A stretch of 64,000 nucleotides of DNA from Microcebus murinus (taxonomy: Eukaryota > Chordata > Mammalia > Primates > Cheirogaleidae): assembly GCF_040939455.1 (NCBI RefSeq), contig NC_134120.1, forward strand, positions 54,823,001-54,887,000. The letters are read 5' to 3'. Below the pieces are notes generated by a model. The model ran no database searches. It saw only the letters and a program-made list of their open reading frames with translations, and had not been told where the DNA came from. Shown one piece after another: positions 12,581-26,550 of the stretch. The translations under genes and the position numbers were made by a program. Numbering within the stretch: position 1 is the stretch's first letter; each line of letters starts with the position of its first letter.

Positions 12581-14009
12581 TAATTATTTTACTGTGATTT
12601 TCCTCTCCTGCAGCATTCCTCTTGACATCACATGCAGTTTATAGAGAAATATTTGTACTTCAGATTTATCATTTTGGGGCAGAAATTCATCTATTTGTCA
12701 TCCAAATGTGATTTCTAACCACAGATAAAAATAATTTGCTATTTCCCTTACTCTTTTAATGTTTATATCTCTTACCACTTTCAGAACTTAATTTTTTGGG
12801 AAGCATTCAAATGATAAGAATTTGCTCAGTGATAAACATTAGGATATGGTAAATTTGAGAAAAAGTTGTTGAGTTTTTGCCAATATGTTATTGGATACAC
12901 CAAAGAAGTTTAGCCATTTTGGATTCCGAAATGAATTAGAAATATGTGCCACACACAAAAAAATTAAGTCCAACTGCCTAAGTACTAGTCATAGTATTTT
13001 TGTTTCTCAAAACTCTTATATACCAGAAATTTATACTTGAGATCAGTCAATCCCAGTTATTCTTAATTAGAACTTTATTACTGCTGTCTAATAAATTACC
13101 AAGGTATGTGTTAACCCTGAACTTCTTGAAACTAATGTAAACTTGAATGTTTGTTATATTCTTTGCAAGAAATAATTAATAATGAATTGTTCTTAAGACT
13201 GCTTTCCCTTCACTCATAGAAAGTGTTCCATTCTGAGTTTATTTACAGAGACTATATCCTACTTATATCTCTCTAGGCATTTTATTTATCAATATAGAAA
13301 TGATCTTGACTCTGGAAACTGAAAATACCCTAAAGATTTTTGAAACACCCTATGCTAACCTAGCTTTAGAAAATATATACTTAATTTGTGATAGTATACA
13401 TTTTTAGTAGGTAGGTTTCTTTTTGTGTATTTTGCTGTCTCTCTTAGCTTGAATTAGAAGTTGTTCTTAAACACTCATGACATTTTTAAACTTTGAAGGT
13501 TCTTTCTGAAAGTAAGAAATTATGTGCTTTGTTCATTTTAAGCTACACTGGATTATTCTAGAGATTCAGATTTTTTTTGTTTTCTAAAGCATGGCTCTCT
13601 TTATCCTTAAGCAATAATATATTCTCAAGCTATTACTGGATCACTTAGCTAAGAAGAAGATGCTTATGTGCCTTTAGATGTCTATTTAAGATTTAACTCT
13701 TTTCAGATATTCTTCTTAGAAGTCCCTTTGCTAGTCATTTTTAAATTATTTACATTGTGTTTTGTTTTCCAATGATAGTGATATTTCTAATAGTAGTTTA
13801 AAGAAGGGATTTTGATAAATTCAAAGTGTTAGCATTTTCTTAGGAACAAATAAGATTTGAAAATAATAAACTTTGCATGAGAATTTTTATTACATCAAAT
13901 GGATTATTTGTCTTTTCTTAGAGTAAAATAAAGTAGAAAATGTTACTTAGGAAGACACATACTTTAGGCACTAAATAAATATCTACTTCATATTTTAATA
14001 ATTGAGTTA

Positions 14010-14150
14010 TATACTTTTTAAAATTTCAGAATATTACAGGGGTACAAAGATTTAGGTTACATATATTGCCTTTGTACTGCCCAAGTCAGAGCTACAAGTG
14101 TGCCCATCCCCCAGTTTATTCTTGCTTTTGAGAAGTTACATGCTGTCACC
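14010..14150 (-). mobile_element. L1 3' end fragment, strepsirrhine type
   Basis: The + strand shows the complement of a lemur-type L1 3' UTR: 'ttacaggggtacaaagattt', 'aggttacatatattgccttt', then 'agtcagagctacaagtgtgc' and 'ccatcccccag'. A related fragment is at 60915-61020. Severely 5'-truncated insertion. Confidence 0.65.
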
Positions 14151-14181
14151 AAACAAAATTTTGATGGATTTAAAACATACA

Positions 14182-14904
14182 TAGTTGACTCTTGAACAGC
14201 ATGAGGCTTGGAACACCAACCTTCCCCCCCCCCCACAGTAAAACAATCTGTGTATACCTTTTGAGTCCTCAAAAAGTTAACTACTGATAGCCTACTGTTG
14301 ACTGGCAGCCTTACTGATAACATAAAGTCAGTTAACACACATTTTATATGTAATATGTATTAATATATATTGTATTCTTATAATAAAGTAAGCTAGAGAA
14401 AAGAAAATGTTATTAAAAATGATGTGGAAGAGAAAATGTATTTATTGTTCATTAAGTTCTTAGAAGTGGGCTGTGCGGGATGGCTCATGCCTGTAATCCT
14501 AGCACTCAGAGAGACCAAGGCAAGAGGATCACTTGAGCTCCGGAGTTTGAGACTAGCCTAAGCAAGAGCGAGACCCTACCTCTACCAAAAAGAGAAAAAA
14601 TTAGCCAGGCAATTAAAATAGAAAAAATATGCCAGGCATGGAGGCTGAGGCAGGAGGATCTCTTGAGCCAGGTGTTTGAGGTTGCTGTGAGCTAGGCTGA
14701 CACCATGGCACTCTAGCCTGGGCAACGGAGTGAGACTCTGTCTCCAAAAAAAGTAGAGAGGATCATTGTAAAGGTTTTCATCATTGTCTTCACCTAGAGT
14801 AGGCTGAGGAGAAGAAGGATTTGGTCTTGCTGTCTCAGAGGTGGCAGAGGCCAACCTATAAGTAGACCTATGGAGTTTAAACCCATGTTGCTCAGGGGTC
14901 AACT
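14182..14904. mobile_element. Tigger-type (TA-target) DNA transposon with nested Alu
   Basis: Inverted ends of the Tigger/MER2 kind: 'agttgactcttgaacagc' on the left and the complementary 'ggggtcaactg' on the right, with TA after 14904. The inner part (14230-14465) is typical of the non-autonomous copies: 'taactactgatagcctactg' and 'aagtaagctagagaaaagaa'. An Alu sits inside at about 14469-14752. The right part, read on the - strand, still resembles the end of a Tigger transposase gene. A related, longer copy lies at 33163-34489. Confidence 0.82.
14469..14752 (+). mobile_element. Alu SINE nested in a Tigger-type element
   Basis: Forward dimeric Alu from 'ggctgtgcgggatggctc' to an A-run, with a lemur-like linker ('aattaaaatagaaaaaatat') between the monomers and part of the right monomer lost. 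It interrupts the DNA transposon, so it is younger than it. Confidence 0.9.
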
Positions 14905-15289
14905 GTATTTATATTTTTGGTAGGCTGAATTTATAAATTTTAGTAAATAATAGATGAAGACTTTGGTTTTACATACCATACACAGTAAAAACATTAAGAA
15001 GAATTTCCCTAGGCTCAAAGCAAAATGTGTTATTTACAATCCAGTTGTCTTTTATTTTTAATGATTAAAAAACTAGACTCCAGAGTACAATTAAGTGATA
15101 TTTTCTGTATGAAAGATAAGTATAGCATCAAACTCCATGTTTGACATTGATCTTTTTAATGGAGTGTGCTGTATTTTAAACTGTTAGCTGAAACTGTGAA
15201 TGAAGATAAAGATGTAAAGGGGAGGGAATATTTACAACATATATCAAAACCCTTATCCTAATGTGTGTAGTATTAAAGATCTCTTAAAT

Positions 15290-16740
15290 GTGAAAAGAAT
15301 ACAACTACGCTTTGTATGGAACCAGAGAAGACCTCGTATAGCCAAAGCAATCTTAAGTAAAAAGAACGAACTGGGAAATATCAGCGTACCAGACTTTAAG
15401 CTGTATTACAAGGCTACAGTAATTAAAACAGCGTGGTATTGGCACAAGAACAGAGACATAGACCTTTGGAACAGGACTGAGAATCCAGAGATGAAACCAT
15501 TTGCATATGGTAATCTAATCTTTGACAAAACACAAAAATATACACTGGGGGAAAGAATCTCTTTTCAATAAATGGTGCTGGGAAAACTGGGATAGCTACA
15601 TGCAGAAGATTGAAACTGGATCCCCACCTCTCACAAAAATCAATTCATGATGGATAACAGACTTAAACCTAAGGCATGAAACCTTAAGAATTCTAGAAGA
15701 TGTTAGGAAGACGTTTCAGACATTGGCTTAGGCAAAGAATTTTTGAAGACGACCCCAAAGCAATCACAACAACAACAAAAATAAATAAATGGGGTCTGAT
15801 CAAATTAAAAAGCTTTTGTACAGCCAAGGAAACTATCATTAGAGCGAATAGACAGCCTACAAAATGGGAGAAAATATTTGCTCTCTACACATCTGATAAG
15901 GGCTGATAACAAGAATCTCTAGAACTTAAAAAAATCAAGAAAAAAAATCAACCCCATCAATAAATGGGCAAAGGAAATGAACAGAAACTTTTCAAAAGAA
16001 GACAGAATAATGGCCAGCAAACATTAGAAAAATGCTCCACATCTCTAATCATTAGAGAAATGCAAATCAAAATCACAATGAGATATCACCTAATCCCAAT
16101 GAGATTGCCTCTTATCAAAAAATCTCCAAACAGCAAATGCTGGCGAGGATGTAGAGAGACAGGAACACTCTTACACTACTGGTGGGACTGCAAGTTACTG
16201 CAACCCCTGTGGAAAAGAATTTGGAGATACCTCAAAGAGCTAAAAATAGAAATACCATTTGATCCAGCAATAGCACTATTAGGCATCTACCCAAAAGAGC
16301 AAAAGACATTCTATAATAAAGACATCTGCACCCGAATGTTTATAGCAGCACAAGTCACTATTGCAAGGATGTGGCAACAACCCAAGTGCCTATCAATTCA
16401 TGAGTGGATTATTGAAATTTAGTGTATGTATACAATGGAATACTACTCAATAATAAGAAATGACAGTGATGTAGCACCTCTTATATTTTCCTGGATAGAG
16501 CTTGAGCCCATTATCCGAAGTGAGGTATCACAAGATCGGAAGAATAGCCTCCACATGTACTCGCCATCAAATTGGCACTGACTAATCAACACTAAGGTGC
16601 TCACACGGTAGTAATATTCTCCCAGGATTAAGAGGTTGAGGGGATAAACTCAAAACTAAATGGACATGATAGAATGGACAAGATACAAGCAGATAGTTCA
16701 AAACAACAGAAACACAGTTGATAAAGAAATATATAAACAC
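15290..16740 (+). mobile_element. 5'-truncated L1 LINE, end of ORF2 and 3' UTR
   Basis: Sense L1: the ORF2 C-terminal region is readable in pieces across frames (15263-15571 reads [20 protein letters not shown] and then [20 protein letters not shown]; 15964-16422 reads through the '[19 protein letters not shown]' stretch), broken by frameshifts and stops. The 3' UTR follows to about 16740. Just upstream (15200-15290) is a piece that looks like older L1. The copy is dead: no ORF1, no reverse-transcriptase core and several frame breaks. It is less decayed than the other L1 pieces in the window, so younger. Confidence 0.9.
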
Positions 16741-16974
16741 ATATGCTAATAGTAATCAAAGAAGCATAATTTATGTTGATTGACAAAATTGTTATTGGTC
16801 CAAATTATACCCAGTGGTTATGGGTTGGAAACAGGAGTTTGCTTTAATTGGTCTAAATTATAGGAATACCTTGTTCAAGGTTAAATATGACAACATACAT
16901 AAAAAACTAAGTTTGATATTTGACTAATCCTTTTTTGGCATTCTATATAAATAATTATTGATGAGAGCAAACAT

Positions 16975-17215
16975 CTTTAAAGATGTTTATCTCAACTTTG
17001 TTTATAATAGCAAAAAAATCAGGAAAATAGTGTTAAGTAATACAGAATTTGTTAAATTATGGTAAATCTAATGAAGAAATAATGATTTGCACCCTTGAAA
17101 ATAACATTGTAGAAGAATACATAACATGGGAAGATGTTAATGGTATTGGAAATGAAAAACTAGATTATGAAATATTATGTACTGCTTGATTGCATTAAAA
17201 ATTGTAATTTATATA
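16975..17215 (+). mobile_element. Old L1 3' region fragment
   Basis: Shows an eroded L1M order: 'ctttgtttataatagcaaaa', 'aaattatggtaaatctaatg', 'ataacatgggaagatgttaa'. Pieces at about 32565-32760 and 45460-45640 have the same outline. Weak evidence for exact ends. Confidence 0.45.
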
Positions 17216-17650
17216 TTTATTACTATGTATTAATATATGCACACACATGACATATATTAACACACATATGGAAAGATAAAATAAGACTGTTTAAATATGA
17301 AAGACTGTTGTCACTGTAGGAACTAAGCCTACACCTGGTGGGTGTATTTTGGGTTCAGAACAAATGCAAATGTTATAAACCCTGACTGGCTATTAATGAG
17401 GAAGCATTAATAATGTTATTCAGCTTATCATCCCTGTAAGCAAGGAATTAACTGATACTGTCTAAACTGAAATACATAGTTTTCTTAAAATGATTATTTT
17501 TAAAATGTTTCTTTAAAATTCCCTCATTTATATTTTTGTTTATATTTTAGTATATATCTTTTATAGAGAAAAAGGAATTCCTTTCTTTTCTTTTTCTGTT
17601 GGATTAAAATAAACTTAATTTTAAAGCTTTTTATTTAAAAATAGCATACA

Positions 17651-17950
17651 GGCCAGTGTGGTGGCTCACACCTGTAATTCCAGCACTTTGGGAGGCCGAA
17701 GCAGGAGGATTGCTTGGGCCTACGAGTTTGAGGGGTAGCCTGAGCAACATAGTGAGACCCCATCTCTACCAAAAAAAAATTAGCTGGGCATAGTGGCATG
17801 TGCCTCCAGTCCCAGCTACTTGGGAGGCTGAGCCAGAAGAATCACTTTGAGCCCAGGAGTTAGAGGTTGCAGTGAGCTATAATGATGCCACTGCACTCTA
17901 CCCTAGGCAACAGAGCAACACCCTGTCTCCAAAAAAATAAAAGAAAAAAA
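17651..17950 (+). mobile_element. Alu SINE, AluJ-like
   Basis: Forward dimeric Alu with a normal short A-rich linker and no lemur insertion, so of the older type shared by all primates. An imperfect target duplication (taaaaatagcat before 17648 and near 17950) flanks it. Confidence 0.92.
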
Positions 17951-18387
17951 TAAAAATAGCATGTATATGTTATTTCCCTGTTCATATATGAGTTTATTTC
18001 TGTCTCTGCTAGTTCCTTTATGTATATTAAATATATTTAAAAGGATGCTTGGGATGATGCTCACCAGATATTAACACTTGACGGGTTGGGATATTTGTTA
18101 CTTTCTTCTTTATACTTTTTGTGTGGTTTGCATTTTTGAAATAATGGACATATATTGCTTTATAAGTCATTACTTTTTAAAAGGGGTATTCATATCATTA
18201 TCCAAGAAAGGCCCACTTGGCCCCCCAAATCAGCAGTCATGCTTTCTACTGTGTGTAAGGGATTCTTAAGTGTTCATTTTGAGATACCCTAGTATGTCTA
18301 AAACTTTCTAAATTCTCAATTTTTTAGTACTAACTAATTTTGAAAAAAACTTTATAGAAAAGTAAGTGCTTGACTAGACAAAATTTG

Positions 18388-18675
18388 GGTCCAGGCACAG
18401 TGGCTCATATCTATAATCCCAGTGCTTTTGGAGTATTGCTTGAGGCCAGAATTTGGAGACCAGCCTGGGCAACAAAGCAAAACTCCATCTCTATAAAAAT
18501 TAAAAAATAAGCTGGACATGGTGGGATGTGCTCGTAGTCCCAGCTACTTGGGAGGCTGAGGTAGAAGGATCACTTGAGCCCAGGAGTTCAAGGCTGCAAA
18601 GAGTCATGATCTTGCCACTGCACTCCAGCCTGGGTGATGGAGTAAGACCCTGTTTCTTAAAAAAAAAAAAAAAAA
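18388..18675 (+). mobile_element. Alu SINE, AluJ-like
   Basis: Forward dimeric Alu from 'ggtccaggcacagtggctca' to a 17-base A-run. A short deletion removes part of the left monomer ('gcttttggagtattgcttga'). No lemur linker. Confidence 0.92.
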
Positions 18676-19089
18676 GTGAGAGGGAATTAACAGCATAATT
18701 TGAAATCATGCCAGTGTGTCTTTGTAGCTGCATCATTGTACTGTATTCATTTTGAATTACTTTATTTCAGCAAATTACAAAAATATTTGCTTATATCATT
18801 CCAGTGTCTATCCCACATTGTCCTATTCTGTGAGAGAATTCCCATAATTTTTGTCCTGTGGACTATTAAGCCAGTATATACAATGACCCAGTGGCACTAT
18901 AGAAGCTATCTAGAAGATAGTTTTTATACCTACTACATCAGCTTCCTTTAAGACTTATTTTTACCTTTTACTTTCAATCTCTCCTAGTCTATAATCCCAA
19001 TAGGGTAAGTTATTATGTTAGGGATAATCATAAATATAGTGTTTATTATTGAAGGTTTTGTAGTCTGACCAGTGTTGACTCCCCAACCC

Positions 19090-19190
19090 TCTACAATCCC
19101 TGGCCAAATAATTTGACTTGTTTATGAGTTCGAATTTCCTCCTCTGGAAAAGTGCATATAATAATATCAACTTCAGAGAATTTTGACCTT
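19090..19190 (+). mobile_element. MIR SINE relic
   Basis: Eroded MIR core: 'ccaaataatttgacttgttt', 'gaatttcctcctctggaaaa', 'taataatatcaacttcagag' match the usual order of conserved MIR words. Confidence 0.5.
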
Positions 19191-20738
19191 TTAGTGACAC
19201 ATGTGAATTTTGTTTGTGAAACAATAATAAAACATAACAGAAAACTAACCCTGGTTTTAAATGAGATAAGGATTTTTTAAATTTAATGCAGTAAGGCAGC
19301 CAGGCATAGATAGTCCAGAGTTGGTAGAGCAGCTCAGTAATGCCATCAGGCACTGGGCTCTTTTCATCTTAGTGCTCTGCCACCCTTAGTTTATACATTG
19401 GTTTTGTCCTTAAATGTTTTGCCTTATAGTCACAAGATTGCTGCTGCTTCCTGGGTAGGAAGTAGAAAGGGAAGTACCACAGACAAAAGTGTCTTTGTCC
19501 CAGTGAGACTTGGCCTTTTTATTGATGAAACAACCTTCCTAGGAACTTTTGTCTGCATTTCATTGTTAGGGTATTCTACTTGCAAAAAGTCCTAAAAATC
19601 AAATACTTTTAGCTGGGCATATTGTAACTCTGATCAAAATTGGAATATTCCTGATAAGGGGAGAATGAATATTATATAGGCACCATACAATATCTGCCAC
19701 TTTATATAAAGTATACAATAATCAATAACTGATAACTTTTGTCATCTTTAGTAGTTAAATAAGGGTTTCTACCTAAGGGAACTTTATTCTTGCACTGTCA
19801 GTCATAAAATCATACTTAAATTCTTTCGTAGTCTTACGGCATCCAAGGGAAAGCCGTAATCCCTTAATGTGAAAGTATTGAATGGCTAGAGTCTCTTCTT
19901 GGCCTTCAGACTAAATTTGCAGTTATTTTGTTGTTAGCAGTGCTATCAAGAGCATCTTTGCAGATTGTGTTTTTGTCATACAATAAATTATTTCCTTATT
20001 CCTAGGAGTAGGGTTACAGTGTTAAGAGTTGAACATTCTTCTGTTGTTATTGATATTTCTCCAAAATAATCATACCTACTTACAAAGCCTCTAGCAGTAT
20101 AAATGTTCTTTAATCTCAAATGGCACTGGGGAATGTGTTTTACATCATCATTTTAGTTTGCATGTTTAGATAACTAGAAAGTGAAATATCCTTCAGTTTT
20201 TGGTTTTTTTTTAGTATTTGTTTCCTATTAGTAAGCATTATTTATTTGCTTATTCATTTAGGGGGGGCATTTTAGATAATGTGGTATGAGAAAATTCAAA
20301 GAGGCATAGTATGATCTGTTCCCAAAGTCCATGGTCACAGTTGTAGAGCATGTTGAAATTTAATAAACTGAATCTTCACCAGCTAGCCTTAGAAGTTCTA
20401 TTTTTCCGAAGACTTTAGATGCCATTATTTACCTTATTTAATGTGACTCAAACAGATTTGGAGAGAGGCACTTCTTTTAAAAAGAAAACAAATAGATATA
20501 GTTTTTCTGGAAACTGTTAAAATAGCAGATAAACTCAATGCTATGCTTAATAAAAATAATCACCTTTGGTGATTTTCATAGCAATTATTTATTACACATT
20601 GTCCCCTATTCCCTCCCTGATACTTTAATAATTTCAAACATGTAGTGCAGACTTAGATCATTCTTCATATTTTTTCTTAGTATCTTTCAACCCAAAGCAG
20701 AATATTAACTAAAAGATTGCCTTTAAAATACAGGTATT

Positions 20739-21049
20739 GGTTGGGCATGGTGGCGCACACCCGTAATCCTAGCACTCTGGAAGGCCCATATATGGGAGGG
20801 TCACTTGAGGTCAGGAGTTTGAGACCAGCCTAAAGAAGAGTGAGACCCTGTCTCTAATAAAAATAGAAAAAATTAGCCAAGGGTGATGGTGTGCCTGTAG
20901 CCCCAGCTACTCGAGAGGCTGAGACAAGAGGATCCCTTGAGCCCATGGATTTGAGGTTGCAGTGAGCTATGATGATGCCACTGCACTCTAGTCTAGCTGG
21001 GCAACAGAGCAAGACTGTCTCCTCCCACCCCACCTCCCCAAAAAAGCAA
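20739..21049 (+). mobile_element. Alu SINE
   Basis: Forward Alu from 'ggttgggcatggtggcgcac' to an A/C-rich tail. Near-matching flanks (acaggtattg and acaggtgttg) look like a target duplication with one change. Old type with a short linker. Confidence 0.9.
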
Positions 21050-21559
21050 AACAGGTGTTGCTTGTCTTGCCTTGCTATAAAGGAACATATCAGGGAGAGA
21101 GGAATGAATGCTCTCCTTAGTGCTCAGTGTTTTACATTAGTCTCATTAATAGCAGTAGTCTCATTCAGCCTTGCCTCAGTATAGCATAGAGAGAAGAAGT
21201 AATTGAGTAAAAGGACAGGATGTGGAAGCTTTAATTTTCCAGCTCCTGAATTAAATTTTTACAGAATACATATTCAGATGTCCCAACTATAAACCTGCTT
21301 ACGTGAATAAAAACCAAAGGGTATGTGGGGTCAGAGTGAATTGGTTACTTCCAAAGAAAGATTTAGATAAACTGTTAAACTACTTCCCTATATTAATGAA
21401 TATAATTATAAGTTCAGTTTATACACTGTGGTTTAATCTGTTAAAAAATAGTATGATTTGTTTTCAGTAATCTATTTAACCTATTAATAGTCCACACAGT
21501 TTATTGACTGCCACTTTCTTTGCAATCTGTGGAGGTCATTTTAAATTCTTGTGTGTGTG

Positions 21560-21890
21560 TTTTTTTTTTTTGAGACAGAGTCTCACTTTGTTGCCCAGGC
21601 TAGAGTGAGTGCCATGGCGTCAGCCTAGCTCACAGCAACCTCAAACTCCTGGGCTCAAGCAATCCTCCTGCCTCAGCCTCCCACGTAGCTGGGACTACAG
21701 GCATGCGCCAACATGCCTGGCTAACTTTTTCTATATATGTATTAGTTGGCCAATTAATTTCTTTCTATTTATAGTAGAGATGGGGTCTCGCTCTTGCTCA
21801 GGCTGGTTTTGAACTCCTGACTTGGAGCAATCCACCCGCCTCGGCCTCCCAGAGTGCTAGGATTACAGGCGTGAGCCACTACGCCCGGCC
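21560..21890 (-). mobile_element. Alu SINE, strepsirrhine type
   Basis: Full-length reverse-strand Alu with the AT-rich lemur linker (about 21731-21775) and a well preserved 'gtgagccactacgcccggcc' end. The flanks share a GT-rich tgtgtgttttt, so it inserted at a short GT repeat. Several intact CpG sites suggest a fairly young copy. Confidence 0.93.
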
Positions 21891-22879
21891 TGTGTGTTTT
21901 TAAATGAAACATCAAATGTTTTTCATGTAATTCTTTTGTATTTGCTAACTTACGGTGTTAAGTTTTGAAATATGTGTTCATTGAAAGTCTTGTCATTCAG
22001 TCCATTTACCCACTTCAGAATTGGTCTAAAAATGTTATTTTATTAATGATTACCCTTTAATTGAGTGAACCTTTTTATCACTAAACTTTTAGGCTTATCT
22101 CTATAGCTTTCAAATACTGTGTTTAGGAGTTACTTGTTCTCTAAGCTTTCTTTTTGAACACTTGATTACTGAAATCATGAATAGTATCTATAATAGTGAT
22201 CCTGGAAAGAAAGGTATATGTCAATAAATTGAGAATATGAAGATCAGAATAATATTGTAAGTTGAAATGGCATATTTTTTAATAAGTAGAAGTATCTACT
22301 CTGGCCATATTGCTGAAGTCAATTCTCCATATTCTTATTTCTCTATCATAAATTGTTAGACAGAATTCTCTAATCTTAACTGATAAACGTTGTTTTGATT
22401 TAGGCTGCTTTCTTTCTAAGAGGTCTTCTATAATGGTGATCATTGTAGTAATTTATACCATTTGAGATGCATATAATTGATAGAAAAGTCTGTAATCCAG
22501 GATGATATTGCAGTCCAAAGTCTTCAATTGTCTTTGGAGTAGTTTTGACCCTCATAGAACAAAAAGAGTAATTCAAGTTTTCTGAAGACAAATTCTAACC
22601 AGAAATCCAGTTGATATAGTACTACTCCCTCTTCTGTTGTTTGTCAGAGATTGAAAATTATATAGTATGAAAAGAGATGGTATGTTTTAATAAATAACAT
22701 CGATAATATCTATTATTGAAACTGCATGGTTAAATTTCTCAGCTGTAAGATACTGAAATCTTAGGTGTTGGCCATATCTGTATTTTAAACATACTTTTGG
22801 CTTTATCTTAAAAATAGTCTTTTGGAAAAACAACAATAGATCATTAACTGGTGGTCTTTTGAAAATGTTGGTTTGTTGA

Positions 22880-23011
<132 letters not shown>

Positions 23012-24144
23012 TAGATTATCAGGTGCTCCTGTTTAGCCAGTGGTTTCTGTCACATTTATAATTAATTATTGTATGATAAGTAACTTATATTCAAACCAAT
23101 ATATAGGTATCTTTGGTTAAATAATGAACTATATGAGTGACACCAAGTTTTCCCAGTTTTGTTCTGAGATATCGAGTATATCATATCCAACATATTATAG
23201 CAGGACTGCTGTACACCTCCACTCCGATTTTGTACAGCACAACATGGGGAACACCATTCATGTGAAAGTCAACCCCTGGCATTTTATAGTGCAGGGGAAG
23301 ATACTCCTTAGGATAGGTCCTTCATCTATTTTGTTATATAATACCCTTCACAAGGTATACCAAGAGTACTGATTTTGATAGACAGTATTCTCTTACCCTT
23401 TTAGTCATGTGATTTTTTTAAAAAACACATTTAAAAAATTTTTTTCAGTTGAACTCCTCATTAGTCTTTATTGACTTTGCCACCCAGGTTGAATTCACCT
23501 GTAAGTGAATTAAAATACCAGGTTACCTGGAGAAATACCATTTACCTGTGTTGGAACTTCTCTGTTCAGCCATGGCACCAGTTACTGTATGTTTCTGATT
23601 CATAATTGCTCTAGCTAGAAGAATAGAAGAGAATATATAAATGCTGTCACTTTAAAATAAAGAGTAAATATATTCTCTTATATGTGAAAACTAATTAGTT
23701 AAAAGTTTTGATTGTCCTTTTTTTTAATGGGCTAACATTTTTATCTCTGAACTTTTGAAAATTATACTCTCTAGTCCCTAGTTCTAAGTGTCCAGTTTTT
23801 AGCATGTGACATTTAGCTATTAAAACTGAAATAAATTTTCTGTTTCTGATATGGTTTTTATTTACTTTTAAATTTGTTGGGTTGGGTGGAGGAGTGATAG
23901 AACCCAGTAAATATCCTTAAAATTATCCTTCAAGTTGTTAATCGAGGTGATAAGTCAGTAGTACCTGGCTACTATCGTAAAGGTGGGGGATGAGGCATAG
24001 TTACAGTTAGTTACTGTGGAATAAGGTGTACGTTTTTTAAAGGTGACTTCTAAGCACCAATATGCACCTGAAAGATCTGAATGTAGATAAAACCATCCAT
24101 GATCTGAGTATTAAGGCAAGAAATCAAAAGATAAAAACATTCAA

Positions 24145-24453
24145 CTGTTCCTAGCACTCTGAGAGGCTGAGGAGGGCGGATCACTCAAGGTCAGGAGTTC
24201 AAAACCAGTGAGAGCAAGAGCAAGACCCTGTCTCTATTAAAAATAGAAAGAAATTAATTGGACAACTAAAAATATATAGAAAAAGTTAGCCGGGCATGGT
24301 GGTGCATGCCTGTAGTCCCAGCTACTCTGGAGGCTGAAGCAGGAGGATTGCTTGAGCCCAGGAGTTTGAGGTTTCTGTGAGCTAGGCTGACACCACGGCA
24401 CTCTAGCTCAGGCAACACAGTGAGACTCTGTCTTAAAAAAATAAAAATAAAAA
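24145..24453 (+). mobile_element. Alu SINE, strepsirrhine type, 5'-shortened
   Basis: Forward Alu starting at 'ctgttcctagcactctgaga', so the first roughly 25 bases are missing. It has the lemur linker 'gaaattaattggacaactaa' between monomers and ends in an A-rich tail. Confidence 0.92.
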
Positions 24454-25983
24454 GTAAATAAACATGACTTTATAAGTTAAAAAAAAAAATTCAGCTGTTA
24501 AAGATTCATGTAGATATTTTAGAACCAGAGAGTGATGGCAAAATTTTTTTCTCAGAATTGAAGTATACACATTGTTGTAAACAAGATTTATTTCATTGTG
24601 TTTATCTCTATTTGAATTGTAGTTCCATTGTTTCATTCCTTACACAATGACTAATTTTTGACACACTGATTATGAACCTAGACCCCCCCCCAAGAAAAAC
24701 AATTTTGTCTCTTCTCCTTAATATATACTCTACACTTACTTAGGATGTGACAGTGTTGAGCTTTCTATTTATTCTAACAAGACCTGAAAAAGAAAGCATT
24801 AATTTTCGAGGTTATAAGAATGGGACATCTGTATTTCCGAATATCCTCTGAACCTTAAAAGAACAAATGTTGGATTGTTGAAAAGTCCATTTCTCTGTTT
24901 GCTTTGAATAGTCTTAAGTGGATTTGTTGGATTTTTCCTTAAAAATCTCTATGCTGTCTGAGTGGAATTTCAAGTTTATAGTAGACTGTGCTAAATGAGC
25001 ACATTTTTCAGAATAACTATATTCAAACTTCAGAGTTCTGACCTATTAGGAGAAAAAAATACATCTTACAACTGAATCTTGAGAAGTATCTAACTCTTTA
25101 TCAAATATATAGTATATCATGCATATCTAACCTATCATTTTTTAGTTATGACAGGTCAGAGGAGACAGATTCTTCACAGGATAGATAAATAGTCTTGTTG
25201 ACTGCTTTAAACCTGAAAAAGCATACTTTGGGACATATTAATCTAGCACTTTCACCGTTGAAGAATGGTATAGTTGTCTGTAACCTAGCTACCAGCTACT
25301 GTTCACTTTTCTTATCTGTTTCATGCAAAACATGAAGTCAGATAAATGACTATTGTAACTTGATTAAAGCAAAAATAGAGTTCATGTTGGATGTTAGCAT
25401 CTAATTTGGATTTTTGTTTTAAATATTTGGAGTATATCTAATTTGTTCTTCTCCAAAATATAATAATTATATCTTTGATAATTTGGCAGCATGGCATTCT
25501 AATAATGAATTTATAAGTATTTTTTATTGTCACCTAGGTATATATCACTTTAGAGAGCATTTTTTAAAAACACATTGTATTAAAATGCAGTTAAAACAAA
25601 AAAGTCAGTTGTTTTGCAAATAAAAAGGCAAAATTTTCTCCAGATCTATTTTAAGGATAGATATTAAGTGGTTTTGTTTCCTCTGATTGCTAGATTTACT
25701 TCTTTTCCATGAACCATCTTTTCTACCTTCTGTAGAATTTTCACAATGTTAAATGTATTAATTTTAGGAGAAAAATTTTAAAATTTGTTATTCAGATGGA
25801 AAACCATTAAAATAATAATTGTGGTTCCTCATTAAATGGAGAACCAACATGTCTAGAAAATTATTAAAAGAAAGAGTATATATACATTTCTGGAAAAAAT
25901 AGGCTTCTCCAAAGACCTGTTCAGGGCTTTGTAATAAATTTAGTGATAAGTTATGTAAAATACTGTGCTGAGATTGGATTTAC

Positions 25984-26009
25984 ATTAAATTACATCATTA
26001 AATTACATC
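25984..26009. repeat. 13-bp perfect tandem duplication
   Basis: attaaattacatc at 25984-25996 is repeated exactly at 25997-26009. Short local slippage product in an AT-rich intron. Confidence 0.9.
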
Positions 26010-26550
26010 ATTTCATAAGAAATATGAAAATAAAAGATTATACTGGAAAATATTAATAAAAGTCGATTTAAACAAGTGTTGACATTTTTGTTTTTGTGTA
26101 AAATGAAATATTCAACAAAATGGACATTTTAGGAGCTGTAGAATTTTGAATGATTTGTGAGCAGCAGAGATTAAATATTAGGACCTCTAATTTTTCTAGG
26201 CCATTAGAATGCCAGTTTATCCTAGTTAACTTAAGTGGTACACTGGAAGAATTATGACTTTAATTTCTTACGCCTACTAATACTAGGTTTTCATAATAAT
26301 TAGTTTCTTAAAACTTGCCAGATTAGTAAATGCTGATCTCTTAGAGTATTCTAGCTGCTGGCCACATGTGCCTGAACGAAACCGCTATATTGACAACTGA
26401 TCCTTCCCTTCTTCCACTCATTTTTGCTATGTTACATTTATTATTTATTTTACTTATTTATTTTTGCAGCTCCTCTTTGCAGGTACCCTTAAACCTGGAT
26501 CAGTAAATTCCAGGTATTGATATAGGGTTTTTCAAGAAATAGATTCCTAG

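Noticed and set aside
14221..14236. C-run as a regulatory G-quadruplex site
   Set aside because: A single C-run within a Tigger element; too short and without the spaced runs a quadruplex needs.
15263..16422. Open frames of 102, 68 and 152 codons
   Set aside because: They are pieces of L1 ORF2 broken by frameshifts, not host genes; described as the L1 element.
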